From NCBI GenBank assembly GCA_027257055.1, contig JAPVLO010000181.1, positions 2,480,001-2,544,000 on the forward strand: a DNA stretch of 64,000 bases. Direction: 5' to 3'. Position numbers and translations under genes: made by a program. Below the pieces are notes generated by a model. That model was not told where the DNA came from and ran no database searches. It worked only from the letters and a program-made list of their open reading frames with translations. The DNA comes from Cephalopachus bancanus (Eukaryota > Chordata > Mammalia > Primates > Tarsiidae). Below are positions 49,801-61,205 of the stretch, piece by piece. Each line of letters opens with the position of its first letter. Within the stretch, counting starts at the first letter, position 1.

Positions 49801-50221
49801 TAATACAGAGTAGATACCTGTGATTGGCTAAGCTGTGAGGCTCAATTGTGTGGTCAAATACCAGTCTAGATGTTGCTGTGAAAGTCTTTTTTAAAGGTAA
49901 GATTAGCTTTTAAATCAGTAGATTTTGAGTAAAGAAGATTACCCTCCACAGTGTGTGTGTGGGCCTCATCCAAAAAGTTGAAATTAAAAAGCAGACAGAA
50001 ATTTCCTGAAGAAAAAGGAATTTTCAAGACTGCAGCATAAAAACCCTGCTTGGGTTGCCAGCCTACAACTTTGTGGAATTCTGTCTTAAGACTACAGTCT
50101 TTTCCCTGTAGTCTCTCCAGCATCTGCTATTTTTTGAGTTATTGATGATGGCCATCCTGGAGTTAAATGGTATCTCAGTGTGGTTTTAATTGGCATTTCT
50201 TTGATGATTAGTGAGGCTGAG

Positions 50222-50399
50222 CTTTTTTTTTTTTTTTTTTAGATTAGAAAATATAGTTTATGTAAAAGTAAATTAGACAAAAAGAGAAGATACACTTCCC
50301 CAAGGTGGAGGAGGGGGCCAAAGCCAGGAAGCAAGGTGACAACCATAGTTCAAAAGGCACATGGCCACACTAGAGTCTAGCAAGGCAATGGCCCCTCTG
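50222..50399 (-). mobile_element. Poly(A)-tailed retroposon fragment (copy A)
   Basis: A T20 run on plus (the tail), then text not belonging to L1. In sense (minus) it contains CCTTTTGAACTATGGTT, CACCTTGGGGAAGTG and ACATAAAC about 15-20 bases before the poly(A). The L1 text resumes at TATTTTTTCATTTATCTGC. A short duplication ctgag flanks it. It is related to the segment at 57386-57590 and its source is unknown. Confidence 0.7.
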
Positions 50400-50480
50400 A
50401 GTATTTTTTCATTTATCTGCTGGGTGCTCATATGTCTTCTTTTGAGAAGTGTCTATTCATATCCTTTGCCCACTTTTTAA

Positions 50481-50891
50481 AAATTTTAAATATGTGGGGT
50501 ACAATTCAGGGTTAGGTATACAAATGTTGATATGCAGGTACCCTTGTTGATATGGTGTGCTCCTCCCTCCCCTAGCAGTTTCCCTCAACTGCCAATCCCA
50601 TCCCCTCTCCCCTAACAGTTTCCCACTACTACCAATCCCTTTCTTATAGTATTATAATTGTCCAAGGCCCACTTCTGAGTGAGAACATAGGTACTCTGTT
50701 CTTTGTTTCTGTGATAGATCACTGAGTATGATCGACTCTAAATCCATCCAAGTTGCTGCCAAGTCCATATGTTTGTTCTTCTTTATGACTGCATAATTTT
50801 CCATTGTGTAAGTACCACATTTTTTTTGATCCAGTCCAGCTTCGATGGGTAGCATGGTTGGTTCCATGTTTTTGCTATTGTGAATAGAGCT
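50481..50891 (-). mobile_element. 5'-truncated L1 3' end, perfect 17-bp TSD
   Basis: An L1 3'UTR and ORF2 end in antisense, with duplication ctttgcccactttttaa at 50464-50480 and 50892-50908. Same lineage as 34518 and 473. Confidence 0.95.
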
Positions 50892-52015
50892 CTTTGCCCA
50901 CTTTTTAATACTGTTTGTTTACCACTGTTTGTTTTTTCTTTTTGGCACATTTTAGTTCCTTATAGATCCTGGATATTAGGCCTTTGTCAGGTATACAGTT
51001 GGCAAATATTTTTTTTCTCAGTCTGTGGGCTGTCTCCCAGATCTCTTGATTTTTGGGGGGTGGGGGGGTGGGGGGCTTTGCAGAAGCTTTTCAGCTTGAT
51101 GAGGTCCCACTTGTCTATCTTCTCTCTTATGGCATAGGCTTTTGGCTGCCTGTTCCAAACTTCTACACTCTTGGTGGGAGTGTAAACTAGTACAACCTCT
51201 GTGGAAAACAGTGTGGCAATTCCTAAAAGACCTAAAAATTGATGTTCCATATGACCCAACAGTCCACCTTCTGGCAATATGCCTGGAGGACTCAAATCAG
51301 TCTATGAAAAAAATATCTGCACACACATGTTTATTGCAGCATTATTCACAATAGCAAAAACATGGAACCCACGGGCTGCCTATCTAAAAGGATTGGCTAA
51401 AAAAATGTGGCACATGTAGATGATGGAATATTATGCAGCCATGAAGAAGGACAAAATTATGAACTCTGCAGCAATTTGGATAGATTTAGAGTCTTGAATA
51501 CCCAATAACCTTTCACAGAAACAAAGAGCTTAGTAGCACATGTTCTCACTCATAAGCAGACCCTGAACAATTACCCTAACACTCTTAGGAAGGGATTGGC
51601 AGTAGTGGGAAACTTCCGGGGGGGGGGGCACACTTCATCAATAAGAGTAACTGATCTCAAACCAAGTTGGGACCAAAGTGAAGCCTGAACTTTACCTGTA
51701 CAATGACCATTTGTATACCTAATCCTGAATTGTACCTCACCTCTTTAAAATAAAAAAAATGAAAATAAAAAAAGACTACAAAGTCAACTCTTGCCTGAAT
51801 TTCCAACCTGCTAGGCTGCCCTACAAATTTTAGACTAGACAGCTCTATGATCTCACATGACAATTTCTTTAAAGAAAATCTCTCTCTTTCTCCCTCTCTT
51901 CCCCATCTCTTTCTCTCTCTGTCTCTCTCCCTTCTCTGTCTCTTTCTCTCAGTCTCTATCTCTATCTCTGTGTCTAATTTTGTTGTTGATTCTGTTTCTT
52001 TGAAGAACCCTGACT

Positions 52016-52585
52016 AATCTAGCACCCATTCTTGGTACTCCTTTTGCCCTATAGGTCTGCTCTCTACTTTGTCTGTGATTGTTACAGTGCATCAGCTTGC
52101 TTATTCAGATGGCCCTGATCTGCTCTGGGGATGGACTGGCCTGGGTTCTTCCTTCTAATGGTAGACCTCACTATAGGTATAGCCATATCACATGGTTTAA
52201 GAATAAGTCAAGAAACAGCTTCTTAGAGGTGGGCAGAGGGAATTCTGTTGACAGAGCTTGAACGTGTGGGCTGGGGTGGTCTAACTCTTTTCCCACACTG
52301 CCACATTCCACACAAGAATTCTAGAGAATTTGAAAATTCTAAATTATAACATGGTTTTTCAGGCCATTATGAAGGTATATTTGTTATGGTAGAACTAAAT
52401 ATTTTATTTCTTAGTTTGCTAACTTGATTTATAACTTTAAAAACTTTTGATTTATAATATATGGGATTTCATTTGTCTTCTTGCCATGGGTTTTGCAAAC
52501 ATTAGGGGCAGAACTGGATGGTAGGCAGCAAAGAAAGTATATTATTTCCATAAGCAGTTCAGTTATTCTAATTTTGCACATGCAT
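52016..52585. other. Intergenic DNA with no recognised feature
   Basis: No gene or repeat that I can support. Confidence 0.45.
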
Positions 52586-52589
52586 TCTA

Positions 52590-55555
52590 CTAACAGTGTC
52601 CAGTGCCTGCCGATCCCACCCTTGTGCTGTGAACAGCGATCAGGGCCTGCTTAGGAGTAAGACCGTGATATTCATTTCTTTGTCTCTGCGATAGTTCACT
52701 TAGTATTACGGTCTCCAGTTGCATCCATGTTGCTGCAAAGCTATGATTTTGTTCTTCTTTATGACTGCATAATAGTCCTTCATGTATATGTACTACATTT
52801 TCCTTATTCACTTTTGATGGGGATCTGGGTTGGTTCCATGTTTTTACTATTGTGAGTAGTGCTGCAATGAACATGTGTGTGCAGGTGTCTTTTTGGTAGA
52901 ATGATAAATGTTCCTCTGGGTATATTCCCAGAAGAGGGATTGCTGGATCGTATGGAAACTCAATTTTTAGTTCTTTGAGAAATCACCACACTGCTTTCCA
53001 CAAAGATTGAACTAGCTTACATTTCCACCAACAGTGGAAAAGCATAACCTTTCCTCTGAAGCTGTGTCAGCATCTGTTGTTTTTGACTTTTTGGTGATAG
53101 CCATCTTTGCCAGTATTAGGTGGTATCTCACTGTAGTTTTGAGTTGCATTTCTCTGATGATTAGTGAGACTGAGCATTTTTTCATATGTCGGTTGGCTGC
53201 TTGTATGTCTTCCTTTGTGAGGTGTCTGTTCATGTCCTTTGCCCATTTTTAATGGGGTTGTTTGTTTTGTTTTGTTTTCCCTTTAATTTGTTTTAGTTTC
53301 TTGCCAATCCTGGATGTTAGACCTTTGACAGAGGCATAGCTTGCAAATATTTTTTTCCCATTCCTTGGGTTGTCTTTTTACTCTCTAGATAGTTTCTTTT
53401 GCTCTGCAAAAGATTTTCAGTTTGATCCCACCTGTCCATCTCAGTTTTTGTTTCATTTTCTTCTGAGGACTTGCCTGTAAATCCGTTGCCTACTCTGATG
53501 TCCAGGAAGGTGTTCCCTACATTTTCTTCCAAGGTCCTTATACCTTGAGGTTTTACACTTAAGTCCTTGATCCATCTTGTGTTGATTTTTGTATATGGTG
53601 ACAGGTAAAGGTTCAGTTCCATTCTTCTGCATGTGGCTGACTAGCTTTCCCACCGTCATTTGCTAAATAGGGTTTCCTTTCCCCAATGTTTGTTTTTGAT
53701 GGCTTTATCAAAGATGAGTTGGTTGAGAGGCCGTGTTTTTATTTCCAGATTCTCTGTTCTGTTTCTATGTGCCTATTCCTGTACCAGTACCGTGCTGTCT
53801 TGGTTGCAGTAGCTTTGTAATAAAGTTTGAAGTCCGGAAGTGTGATGCCTTTAGCCTTGCTCCTTTTGCTGAAGATTGCTTTATCTATTCAGGCTCTTTT
53901 TTGGCTTCCATATGAATTTCTGTATTGGCTTTCCTAGGTCTGTGAAAAATGATGTTGGCAATTTGATAGGGATTTCTTTTCTTTCTTTTCTTTTTTTTTG
54001 TTTTTTGAGATGGAGTCTCACTCCGTCACCCAGGCTGGAGGTCAGTGTCACACTCACAACCACTCCAGCATTGACCTGCTGGGCTCCGGTGATCCTGCTG
54101 CCTCAGTCCTCCAAGTAGCTGAACTACAGGCACACTACCAGGTCCAGCTAATTTTTTGATTTATTATAGAGACGAGGTCTCGCCAATTTGCCTGGGCTGG
54201 TCTAGAACCCGCAGGCTCAGGCAATCCACTCGCCTCAGCCTCCCAAAACGCCGGGATTACAGGCTGAGCCACCGAGCCTGGCCAGGGATTTCATTAACTC
54301 TGTAGGTTAGCTTGGGGAGAATGAACATCTTGACAATATTGTTTCTTCCAATCCTTGAGATTGGGATGTTTTACATTTGTTGGTATCATCCTTGATATCT
54401 TTCAGCAGTGTTTTGCGGTTTTCATTGTAAAAACCTTTCACTTTTTTGGTTAGGTGAATGCCAAGGTATTTCATTTTGTGTGTGTGTGACTACTGTGAAT
54501 GAAATTGTGTTTTTTATTTGGTTCTCAGTCTGCTTGCTGTTGGTGTATAGAAATCCCCTGTCATTTGTGCATTGATTTTTGTATCCCAGGACTTCATGAG
54601 TATAAGGAGGTTTTGACAGACTCTCTAGGGTTTTCTAGGTGTAGATTAATATCATCTTCTTCTTGAATATCCCTGATTTCTTTCTCCTTCCTGATTGTTC
54701 TGGTTAGGACTTCCATCACTATGCTGAATAGGATGGGTGAGAGTGAGAATCTTTATCTTGTTCTAGTTCTTGGGGGAATGCTTCCACCTTCTGCCCATTG
54801 AGTACGATGCTGGTGGCAGGTTTGTCACAGATGGCTCTGGTTGTTTTGAGGAATGCTCCTTCAGTGCCTAAGTATTCAAGGGTTTTTATCAAGAAGTGAT
54901 GCTGGATTCTATTGAATGCTTTTTCTGTAGTCAATGAGACAATCATATAATTCTTGGTTTTACACTTGTTAATGAGATGAATTGCATTTACATTTGTTAT
55001 AAACCTACAAATGTTGAAACAGCCCCAAAAATGAAGCCTACCTGGTCTTGATGAACGATCCTTGAAATGTGTTGTTGGATACAATTTGCTAGAATCTTCT
55101 TGAGAATTTTTTCATCTATGTTCTTCAGGGAAATTGTCCTGTAGTTCTCTATCCTTCTTGGGTTTTTGCCAATTTGGGGTATTAAGATGATATTAGCTTC
55201 ATAGAATAAGCTTGGAAGAATTCCTTTCCTCTCAATTGCCTGGAATACTTTCAATAGGATCGGTATCAGTTTTTCCTTGTATGTCTTGTATAATTCAGCT
55301 GAGAAACTATCTAGTCTTTTTTGGAGGGTAGGATTCTTATAACCAAGTCCATTTTTTGGATTGTTATTGGTCTGTTTAGGGTTTCAGTTTCTTCTCCTTT
55401 CAAATTTCGGAGGTTATGTGATACCAGAAATTCCTCCATTTCCTTTAGATATTCTAGTTTATTTGCATACAGATATTCGTAGTAATCTTTGATAATCTTT
55501 TGAATTTCTTTAGGACCGGTTGTTTATTACTAATTTTGTTTATTTGGGCTTTTTT
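52590..55555 (-). pseudogene. L1 ORF2 remnant
   Basis: Open pieces include 55254-54997 ([39 protein letters not shown]), 55084-54719 (MIVSLTTEKAFNRIQHHFL, HPSYSA at the RQGCPLSP position, altered by frameshift), 53622-53317 (PYTKINTRWIKDLSVKPQGI) and 52874-52590 (FIAALLTIVKTWNQPRS). The stretch between them is cut by the Alu and by shifts. Confidence 0.82.
53977..54283 (-). mobile_element. Alu SINE, minus strand, with TSD
   Basis: Duplication agggatttc at 53968-53976 and 54284-54292. Tail region TTCTTTCTTTTCTTTTTTTTTG. The spacer CGCCAATTTGCCTGGGC is of the long subtype. Confidence 0.96.
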
Positions 55556-56166
55556 AGTCTGGGACACTAGGACAAGTGTAAACAGAGACTGTTCCACTTT
55601 TGGTCATCATAATTATAAAAAAAAATAAAGAAACTTCACTTTCTTTGCCCCTTTGGGAAATGGTGTTCATAATTTTGCAACCAGATACACAAGTGTACCA
55701 GAGCCTTCCAAAGGTGCAATTTCCTAGGTTTAAGGTCATTTTAGTCAATGGCAATCTATGAACCCAGAATACCTGCCTGATACTTGTCACTGTGCGACCC
55801 TCAGTGTATTCCTTTTGCCATTGAAAGTAATTTAAAGACTGCCTGGTTGACGAGGCTATCTTGATCATTCAATAGTTAGAACAGAGCTGAGCAGGCCAGG
55901 GGACTAAGGACCTAGGCCATAGTATGTACCAAACAAACACTTCAATAAAAAAACCATTGTTGGAGGTGTTGCTGAAAGTCATCAACTTCCTCTGGGCTGT
56001 TTTCCTTGTAATTCAGAGCAGTTCTCATGGCTACACATTTATAATCGAAAATAATGTCAGTAGTTTCTTGATGTTCCTCATAAAATGCCTTACATTACTC
56101 AAAATATCAATAAATAACTTTATTAGGATATCAGAATCACAAGATCCTGCAAGAATATTCATAGCT

Positions 56167-56197
<31 letters not shown>

Positions 56198-57385
56198 CGA
56201 TAACTTACCTCAGAACTGCTGAGCAAATCTTAGGTGACAACACCTGCCCATCACAGTCTATTGTTCCTGAAATGCTGACTACAGATTTTACTTCTGCTTG
56301 ACATGTCAAGCTAAGTAACTAAGCTGATATTTGATACTATTTGATGTCCTAATCAGATGTTCAGTCAATAAAAATCACTGCTGATTTCGGTTGTTAATGT
56401 CATTCTTATCTTGCTGCTTTGGTTCCGACTTTAAGTTAATTATTTTCTAGGGTTTTAATTGAGTAGGTGATGGGACAGGAGTTAACATTAAGATCAGAAT
56501 GCTGTTTTCTCATCATTCACCACAGATTGCCTCAAATCTTTTTTATTTTTGGCTTTTATTTTTCCAGCAATGAAGAAAACTGATATCACATGTATTTAGT
56601 CTGTCCCAAGAATGTCATAGAGGAACCATATAGATGCATTTTCTCAAAAGGACATAATATATGCCTGTACTAGACATGAGAATAATTTTCTAGTTAGTCC
56701 CTAAGAGGTAGCATGGTGTTGCCTGTTCTGGAATTTAGTTGTCTAGATTCTCTGACAGAATAAAATAACTTATATTGCTATGAAAATGGAGGAAAAAAAT
56801 CATGCCGATATAGACTTTTTAAAAGGATATTCCATGAAAAACAAATTATATGAGCTGCTCCGAGAAAAAAAGGGGTCTCCGGCCAAGATCCTCATATCAC
56901 ACCTTCCTCTTGATGGTTCTCAGCCTATGTTAATATGGTAAAGAATCCTATCATTTCTGTGATGAATAAATTATTTAAATTTGTTTAACCTTAAATTTTC
57001 TAAAGCTATTTCTCATGAGACCTCCATTCTGTAGTGTTTCCCATAGAAACTCTACAATGGTTGTAATATTTATTTTAATCTGTGTTCTTGAATTGATTGG
57101 ACTAATGATTTACTTTCTGCAGTCCAAGACATTACTTTCCATTTATTTTATTTACACTAATCTATATTTTTTCTTTTGGTTATTTTATGGTCACAGGCTA
57201 TGATAACCCTCCCAAATGCTCTTAGTGCCACATAATCTTATGAAATCAGTGACTCTCATTCTTCCTGGAGCCCATAAGCTTATGCTATCATCTCATAACA
57301 GGGTAGGCAGATCCCTGCTTTCATGAAACAAGTATTCTACTGTGAGAGACTTCTGTCAGTGACTTCTGTTGTACGTTGTAACAGT
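55556..57385. other. Intergenic DNA with no recognised gene
   Basis: It holds an unassigned 104-codon minus-strand frame (55868-55554) and a GA microsatellite at 56166. The remainder has no feature I can name. Confidence 0.45.
56166..56198 (+). repeat. (GA)n microsatellite
   Basis: GAGAGAAAGAGAGA then about 12 GA units. Confidence 0.95.
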
Positions 57386-57472
57386 TAATTTTAATTTTTT
57401 TATTTTTTTAAAGTTTTCAAGCAAAGTTTATTTAGAAAGTAGAGAGAGACACAGACAGACAGAGAGAGACAA

Positions 57473-57540
<68 letters not shown>

Positions 57541-57590
57541 CCCCAAGGAGGGGCCTTAACACAGTTTTAAAAGGAACGCTATCTTAACCC
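57386..57590 (-). mobile_element. Poly(A)-tailed retroposon segment (copy B)
   Basis: T-rich on plus at 57386-57412 (tail). In sense (minus) the end reads TTTCTAAATAAACTTTGCTTG, with AATAAA roughly 20 bases before the A-rich tail, preceded by a long TC tract and CCCCTCCTTGGGGAGGTC. It is related to copy A at 50222 through CCTTTTAAAACTGTGTT and CCTTGGGGAGGT. The 5' border is not determined; the element may continue to about 58020. Confidence 0.5.
57441..57537 (+). repeat. (GA)n microsatellite, longest in the window
   Basis: An imperfect GAGACAGA start and then about 30 uninterrupted AG units to 57537. Confidence 0.97.
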
Positions 57591-59149
57591 AGTTTTGAGG
57601 TCCAGGCAAGAGGCTGGGTGTTTCCCCCTTCTGAGCTGCTGATTAAGTCCATACCCTCCAGACAACTAAGAACAGCCCCTAAGCCTGGGGGCCAGGGAAA
57701 TTATTCAAATTAGCCAGTCCACAGGGAGCTCAGGAAACCTAGTTTTTTTCATAAAACCGCCCTTGCAGCTTCCATCCCTGGGTACAATCCCTGTGTGTCC
57801 ATGGGTGGCACTGTTCATTCACTTGGAATTGCAAGTAACAAAACTTTTTGTTGTTCATCTATTCGATAGTGTTGGTATGTTGTGTCCCACTGCCGAAAGA
57901 ACCTTTAAATCTTATAAAACTTGACTGCAAGTAAACTTTTGGTTTTTCCCTCGCATTGTTATCAAAATTGCAAAGAACCTAAATAATTGGTGGTGAAAAG
58001 GAGGTGGGATCAAACTTTTAAAAGAAGGAAGAATTCTTTTTAAAAACAATTAACTTGAGTAACTTAATTTTCCCACAAAGGACAGGTAAATACCTGTCAT
58101 TTATTTTCACTTATTTATTGTGTGATTATTGAATGCTTGCTATAGTCCAGGTATTATAATGCTGTAGGAGGTATGCAAGAAACAGAAGATATGTATCCTT
58201 CTTTCAAGAAGACTATAGATTAATTAATAAGACATGCCATGCACTTAAAATGATTAGAGAGACAAAATTAAGTGTGTAGTAAAGTAAACAAATCATGCCT
58301 AAGAGAAAAAAAAATGCAGCAATACTAAAGAACTAGAAAAATAAATTTGCTTGCAATTTTCAATAATAGCTAACATAATCATTTTTTAACTTGTCTGATT
58401 ATTTTGCTGGAGAAATGTTTGTGTTATTGCTTTTTCCCTCAGTTCATTCTTCTCAGCTCTAAAAACCTTTCTCTGAGGCACACAGGGCCTTTCTCAGATG
58501 TTTTGGAGTCATGTGAATTTTGAGCTGAAGCAGGTAACAAGGTTCTCTCAGGGGACGGATTTGGAGGAATGTGTTGGCAGTTCAAATCAGATGAAGCTAT
58601 TTATTTTAAAACTTGGGTGGATTTCAAATAGGAAAATGGTTTCAACCCAAATCCATTTGTAATACTAACCTTCCTGGTTAGGGAATTGAATGTTTAGCTA
58701 ATTTACTTTTGATGAGCAGACTTCGTGTGTTTTAAATGGTGACTGAATGGCCTGGAAGTTAGGCTTCATCAGAAGGCGTTGGGTGTTGGTCCATGGTTTT
58801 CAAGGGAGCTCATACTTTTCTGGGATGAAAAGCAGGAAGCTACAGTTAATCAATTCTCTTTCCTTTCTGTAGACTCACTCTTCAGTGACTTTTAATCATC
58901 CGTTCTACCAATGCTTTCTTACTAGCCATCTATCGTAAGTAAAGGATCATGGCAGCCTCCACAAGGAATGACAAGCATATCAACAGAGTGAGGAGACAGA
59001 GACTCTGTACAAGGAAGAATGTGAGCATTGCCCTAAAAGAGGCATAAAGTACATGGAGTGAAAATGGAGTCACTTCAAACTGGGTGGATCAGGTAGAGTA
59101 ACATTTAAACTGGGACTAGGAAAACAGGTTTAATGTAGCAATTAGAAAA
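57591..59149. other. Intergenic DNA, ancient repeat traces
   Basis: 58095-58285 (TATTTATTGTGTGATTATTG, GTCCAGGTATTATAATGC) has the look of an ancient L2/MIR-age repeat. A primer-binding-site-like word lies at 57987 (see findings). Nothing else is assignable. Confidence 0.4.
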
Positions 59150-59372
59150 GAGATCTGCAAACTTCAGCCTGTGGGCCAACTGTCCCTTCTACTTGTTTTG
59201 ATAAATAAAGTTGTCTTGGAACACAGCCATGCCCATCCATTGATGTCTTTTATTTATAATTGCCTTCATCCAACAGCAGAGTGGAAGAATTGTGACAAAG
59301 ACTATACGCCTCTCAGAATCTAAAAAATTTGCTATCTGCCTCCTTAGAGAAAAAGTTTGTGACCTGTAGTTT
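59150..59372 (+). mobile_element. MER1-like hAT (Charlie) transposon relic
   Basis: TGCAAACTTCAGCCTGTGGGCC, GATAAATAAAGTTGTCTTGG, AACACAGCCATGCCCATCC and GAAAAAGTTTGTGACC follow, in order, a common mammalian hAT non-autonomous element about 220 bp long here. Its ends are imperfect inverted repeats (GCAAACT and AGTTTGT). Confidence 0.78.
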
Positions 59373-60884
59373 AAAGTCAGTTACTTAAGGCGCTTGATAT
59401 ATGGTCTTGATACTTGGACTTGATGCAAGCCAAAATATATGACTTCATTTAGCAGGCATTCCAAAGGCAGAGTACTTCTGAGTTTGGGAATGTTGTGGTG
59501 ATACGATAATACTGAAATTCAGGACATTGAGTGTGGTAGATGGACTGTAGGAGAGAAATGTTACAGGCAGGAAGAAAAATTCAGAAGTTCATGTTGTCAC
59601 TTAACTGAAAAACAATGAATCTGGATTAGGAGCATAGCTGTGATGAAAGAAAAGATACAAAAGATATGGTGAATAAAGCACTGCAAGGGTGGACCAGAGG
59701 AAAGAGAGAATGACGATGACTCTGGGGTCTTGAACCCAGGTGACTGGGGATGTCAACGACCCCTTCTCTGAACATGCATCCATGTGAACAGGATGAATTG
59801 GATACTCCTCCCACCCTAAACCAATTAGGAGAAGGGATAAAGCTGAAGTGACTCCATCCCTCTGGGGCGGCTAGTATTGGGAGCAGAGGTGGTCAGAAGC
59901 TTTTGTTGCAGAGGGAGTAAAACCCAAAGCCTTGCCTATGGAAAAATACCTTTTACTAGACAGAAAATAAGGTCATGTTGTCTCTTAGACAAAAATATTG
60001 CATAATTGGAGAGGTATCCTTATGATTTGGGTCACCTTGGAAGATTGCCAGATTTCCAGATAAAATACAAAATATTCAGATTTGAATTTCTGATCAAAAA
60101 TGAATAATTTTTTGTTAAGTATATCCAAAATATTGCATGAGAGTATCTATACTAAAAATTATTTGTTGCTGATCTGAAATGCAAAATTAACTGAGAATCA
60201 ATGTAAGATCAACTTCGAATAATTTTTTTATTTAGAGCAAGTATCTCCCAAGTATGGAACATACATATAATAAAAAATTATCTGTTGTTTATCTAAAGTT
60301 CAAATTTAATTGGACTTTTTTTTTTCTCTAAATCTGACCACCCTGTTGTGCTGTGGCAAGCAGCCATAGCTTCTTCTTTTGGGGAAACTGAACAAGAATT
60401 GAGGCACTCGCGTATTTGCTTTCCCATGTAGGAGTAAAGTTGGCTTCCCCAGCACTTCTAGAGCCCATGACTGACTAGAGGATGGCTCAGTGAACATCAG
60501 GCCTGAGTGTGAAGCACTATTCCAGAGTGTGGACAAAAGGTGGACTCGGAAGTATGGTGAGGTGAAGTTTCCAGTGGTGGAGGTTTGATTATCCATTGGT
60601 GGAGGTTTGAAGGAGTTTAAAGAAGGTCCCGTTAGAGAAAGAGAGTGTGTGTTTAGGATGTAGATAGGTTCCTTAGAGGAGTACTCTTTCAAAGACTTAA
60701 TTCTGGAAGGAATTTTCTTGGAACAGAATGAAGTGATAACTATGCTACGTGAAAAGCTCAGCTTTCTATCACACTGGCTCCAACACAGATAAACTTACTC
60801 ATACCTATAAATATTTGATACGGTGCCTCAATAAATGGATGGATATCATCCACTCCAGTTACCTCAGGGGGTTCTGTGCTCACT
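59373..60884. other. Intergenic DNA with no recognised feature
   Basis: Several 60-128 codon frames exist (for example 60692-60306, minus) but none has recognisable motifs. I treat them as chance. Confidence 0.45.
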
Positions 60885-61205
60885 AATTTTTTGGTCAACC
60901 TGGGCTAGACTATGGTCCCCAGTAGTTTAGTCTACCACCAGTCTAGATATTTCTGTGAAGGTATTTTCTTAGATATATTTGACATTTAAATCAGTAGACT
61001 TTGGATAAAGCAGATCACTCACTATAGTGTGGGTTGAAGGCCCACACTATCAGTTGGAGATCTTAAGAGAAAAGACAGGTTGCCAGAAGAAGAAAAAGAG
61101 GAAGAAATTCTCCCTCTAGGCTGCCTTCAGGCTCAAGACTGCAGCATTGACTTCTGTCAGAATTTTCCAGGCTACTAACCTGCCCTGTAGATTTTGAATC
61201 ACTTC
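60885..61205 (+). repeat. Old interspersed repeat, copy 2
   Basis: ACCAGTCTAGATATTTCTGTG, TAAATCAGTAGACTTTGG, GACTGCAGCATTGACTTC and AACCTGCCCTGTAGATTTTG parallel copy 1 at 49840. It ends earlier than copy 1 and lacks the GAACCCTGACTAAT terminus. Confidence 0.6.

Larger units (their letters stand above)
50097..51771 (+). mobile_element. 5'-inverted (twin-primed) L1 with two nested insertions
   Basis: The right segment (about 51156-51771) is an L1 3' end in plus orientation with a poly(A) tail. The left segment (about 50112-51155) is ORF2 text in the opposite orientation. The two breakpoints are nearly adjacent in L1 coordinates (AGCAGATGCTGG-type text at the left edge, ACACTCTTGGTGGGAG at the right segment), which is the signature of twin priming. 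The target duplication aagactaca is at 50088-50096 and 51772-51780. Nested inside the inverted part are a retroposon (50222-50399) and an L1 3' end (50481-50891). Confidence 0.88.
49840..52015 (+). repeat. Old interspersed repeat, copy 1, split by an L1
   Basis: The left part (49840-50096) has ACCAGTCTAGATGTTGCTGTG, TAAATCAGTAGATTTTGAG and GGGCCTCATCC. The right part (51781-52015) has CAACTCTTGCCTGAATTTCC, GCTGCCCTACAAATTTTAGAC and ends TCTTTGAAGAACCCTGACTAAT. A second copy is at 60885. It is a mammal-wide repeat that I recognise by text but do not name. The CT-rich part at 51880-51975 is a degenerate microsatellite inside it. Confidence 0.6.
52586..55555 (-). mobile_element. L1 fragment truncated at both ends, minus strand
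   Basis: From the left it begins within the 3'UTR (AGTGTCCAGTGCCTGCCGATC), so the tail is missing. It runs through ORF2 in antisense to the endonuclease-RT linker region near 55555. An Alu interrupts it at 53977. Since neither L1 end nor a duplication is visible, it is a deletion remnant of a larger copy. Confidence 0.87.

Noticed and set aside
57369..57587. Arg-Glu repeat protein
   Set aside because: Translation of the GA microsatellite; the same artefact occurs at 56166 and 63467.
60306..60692. 128-codon minus-strand frame
   Set aside because: No motif, no splice or promoter signal, and composition like the flanks.
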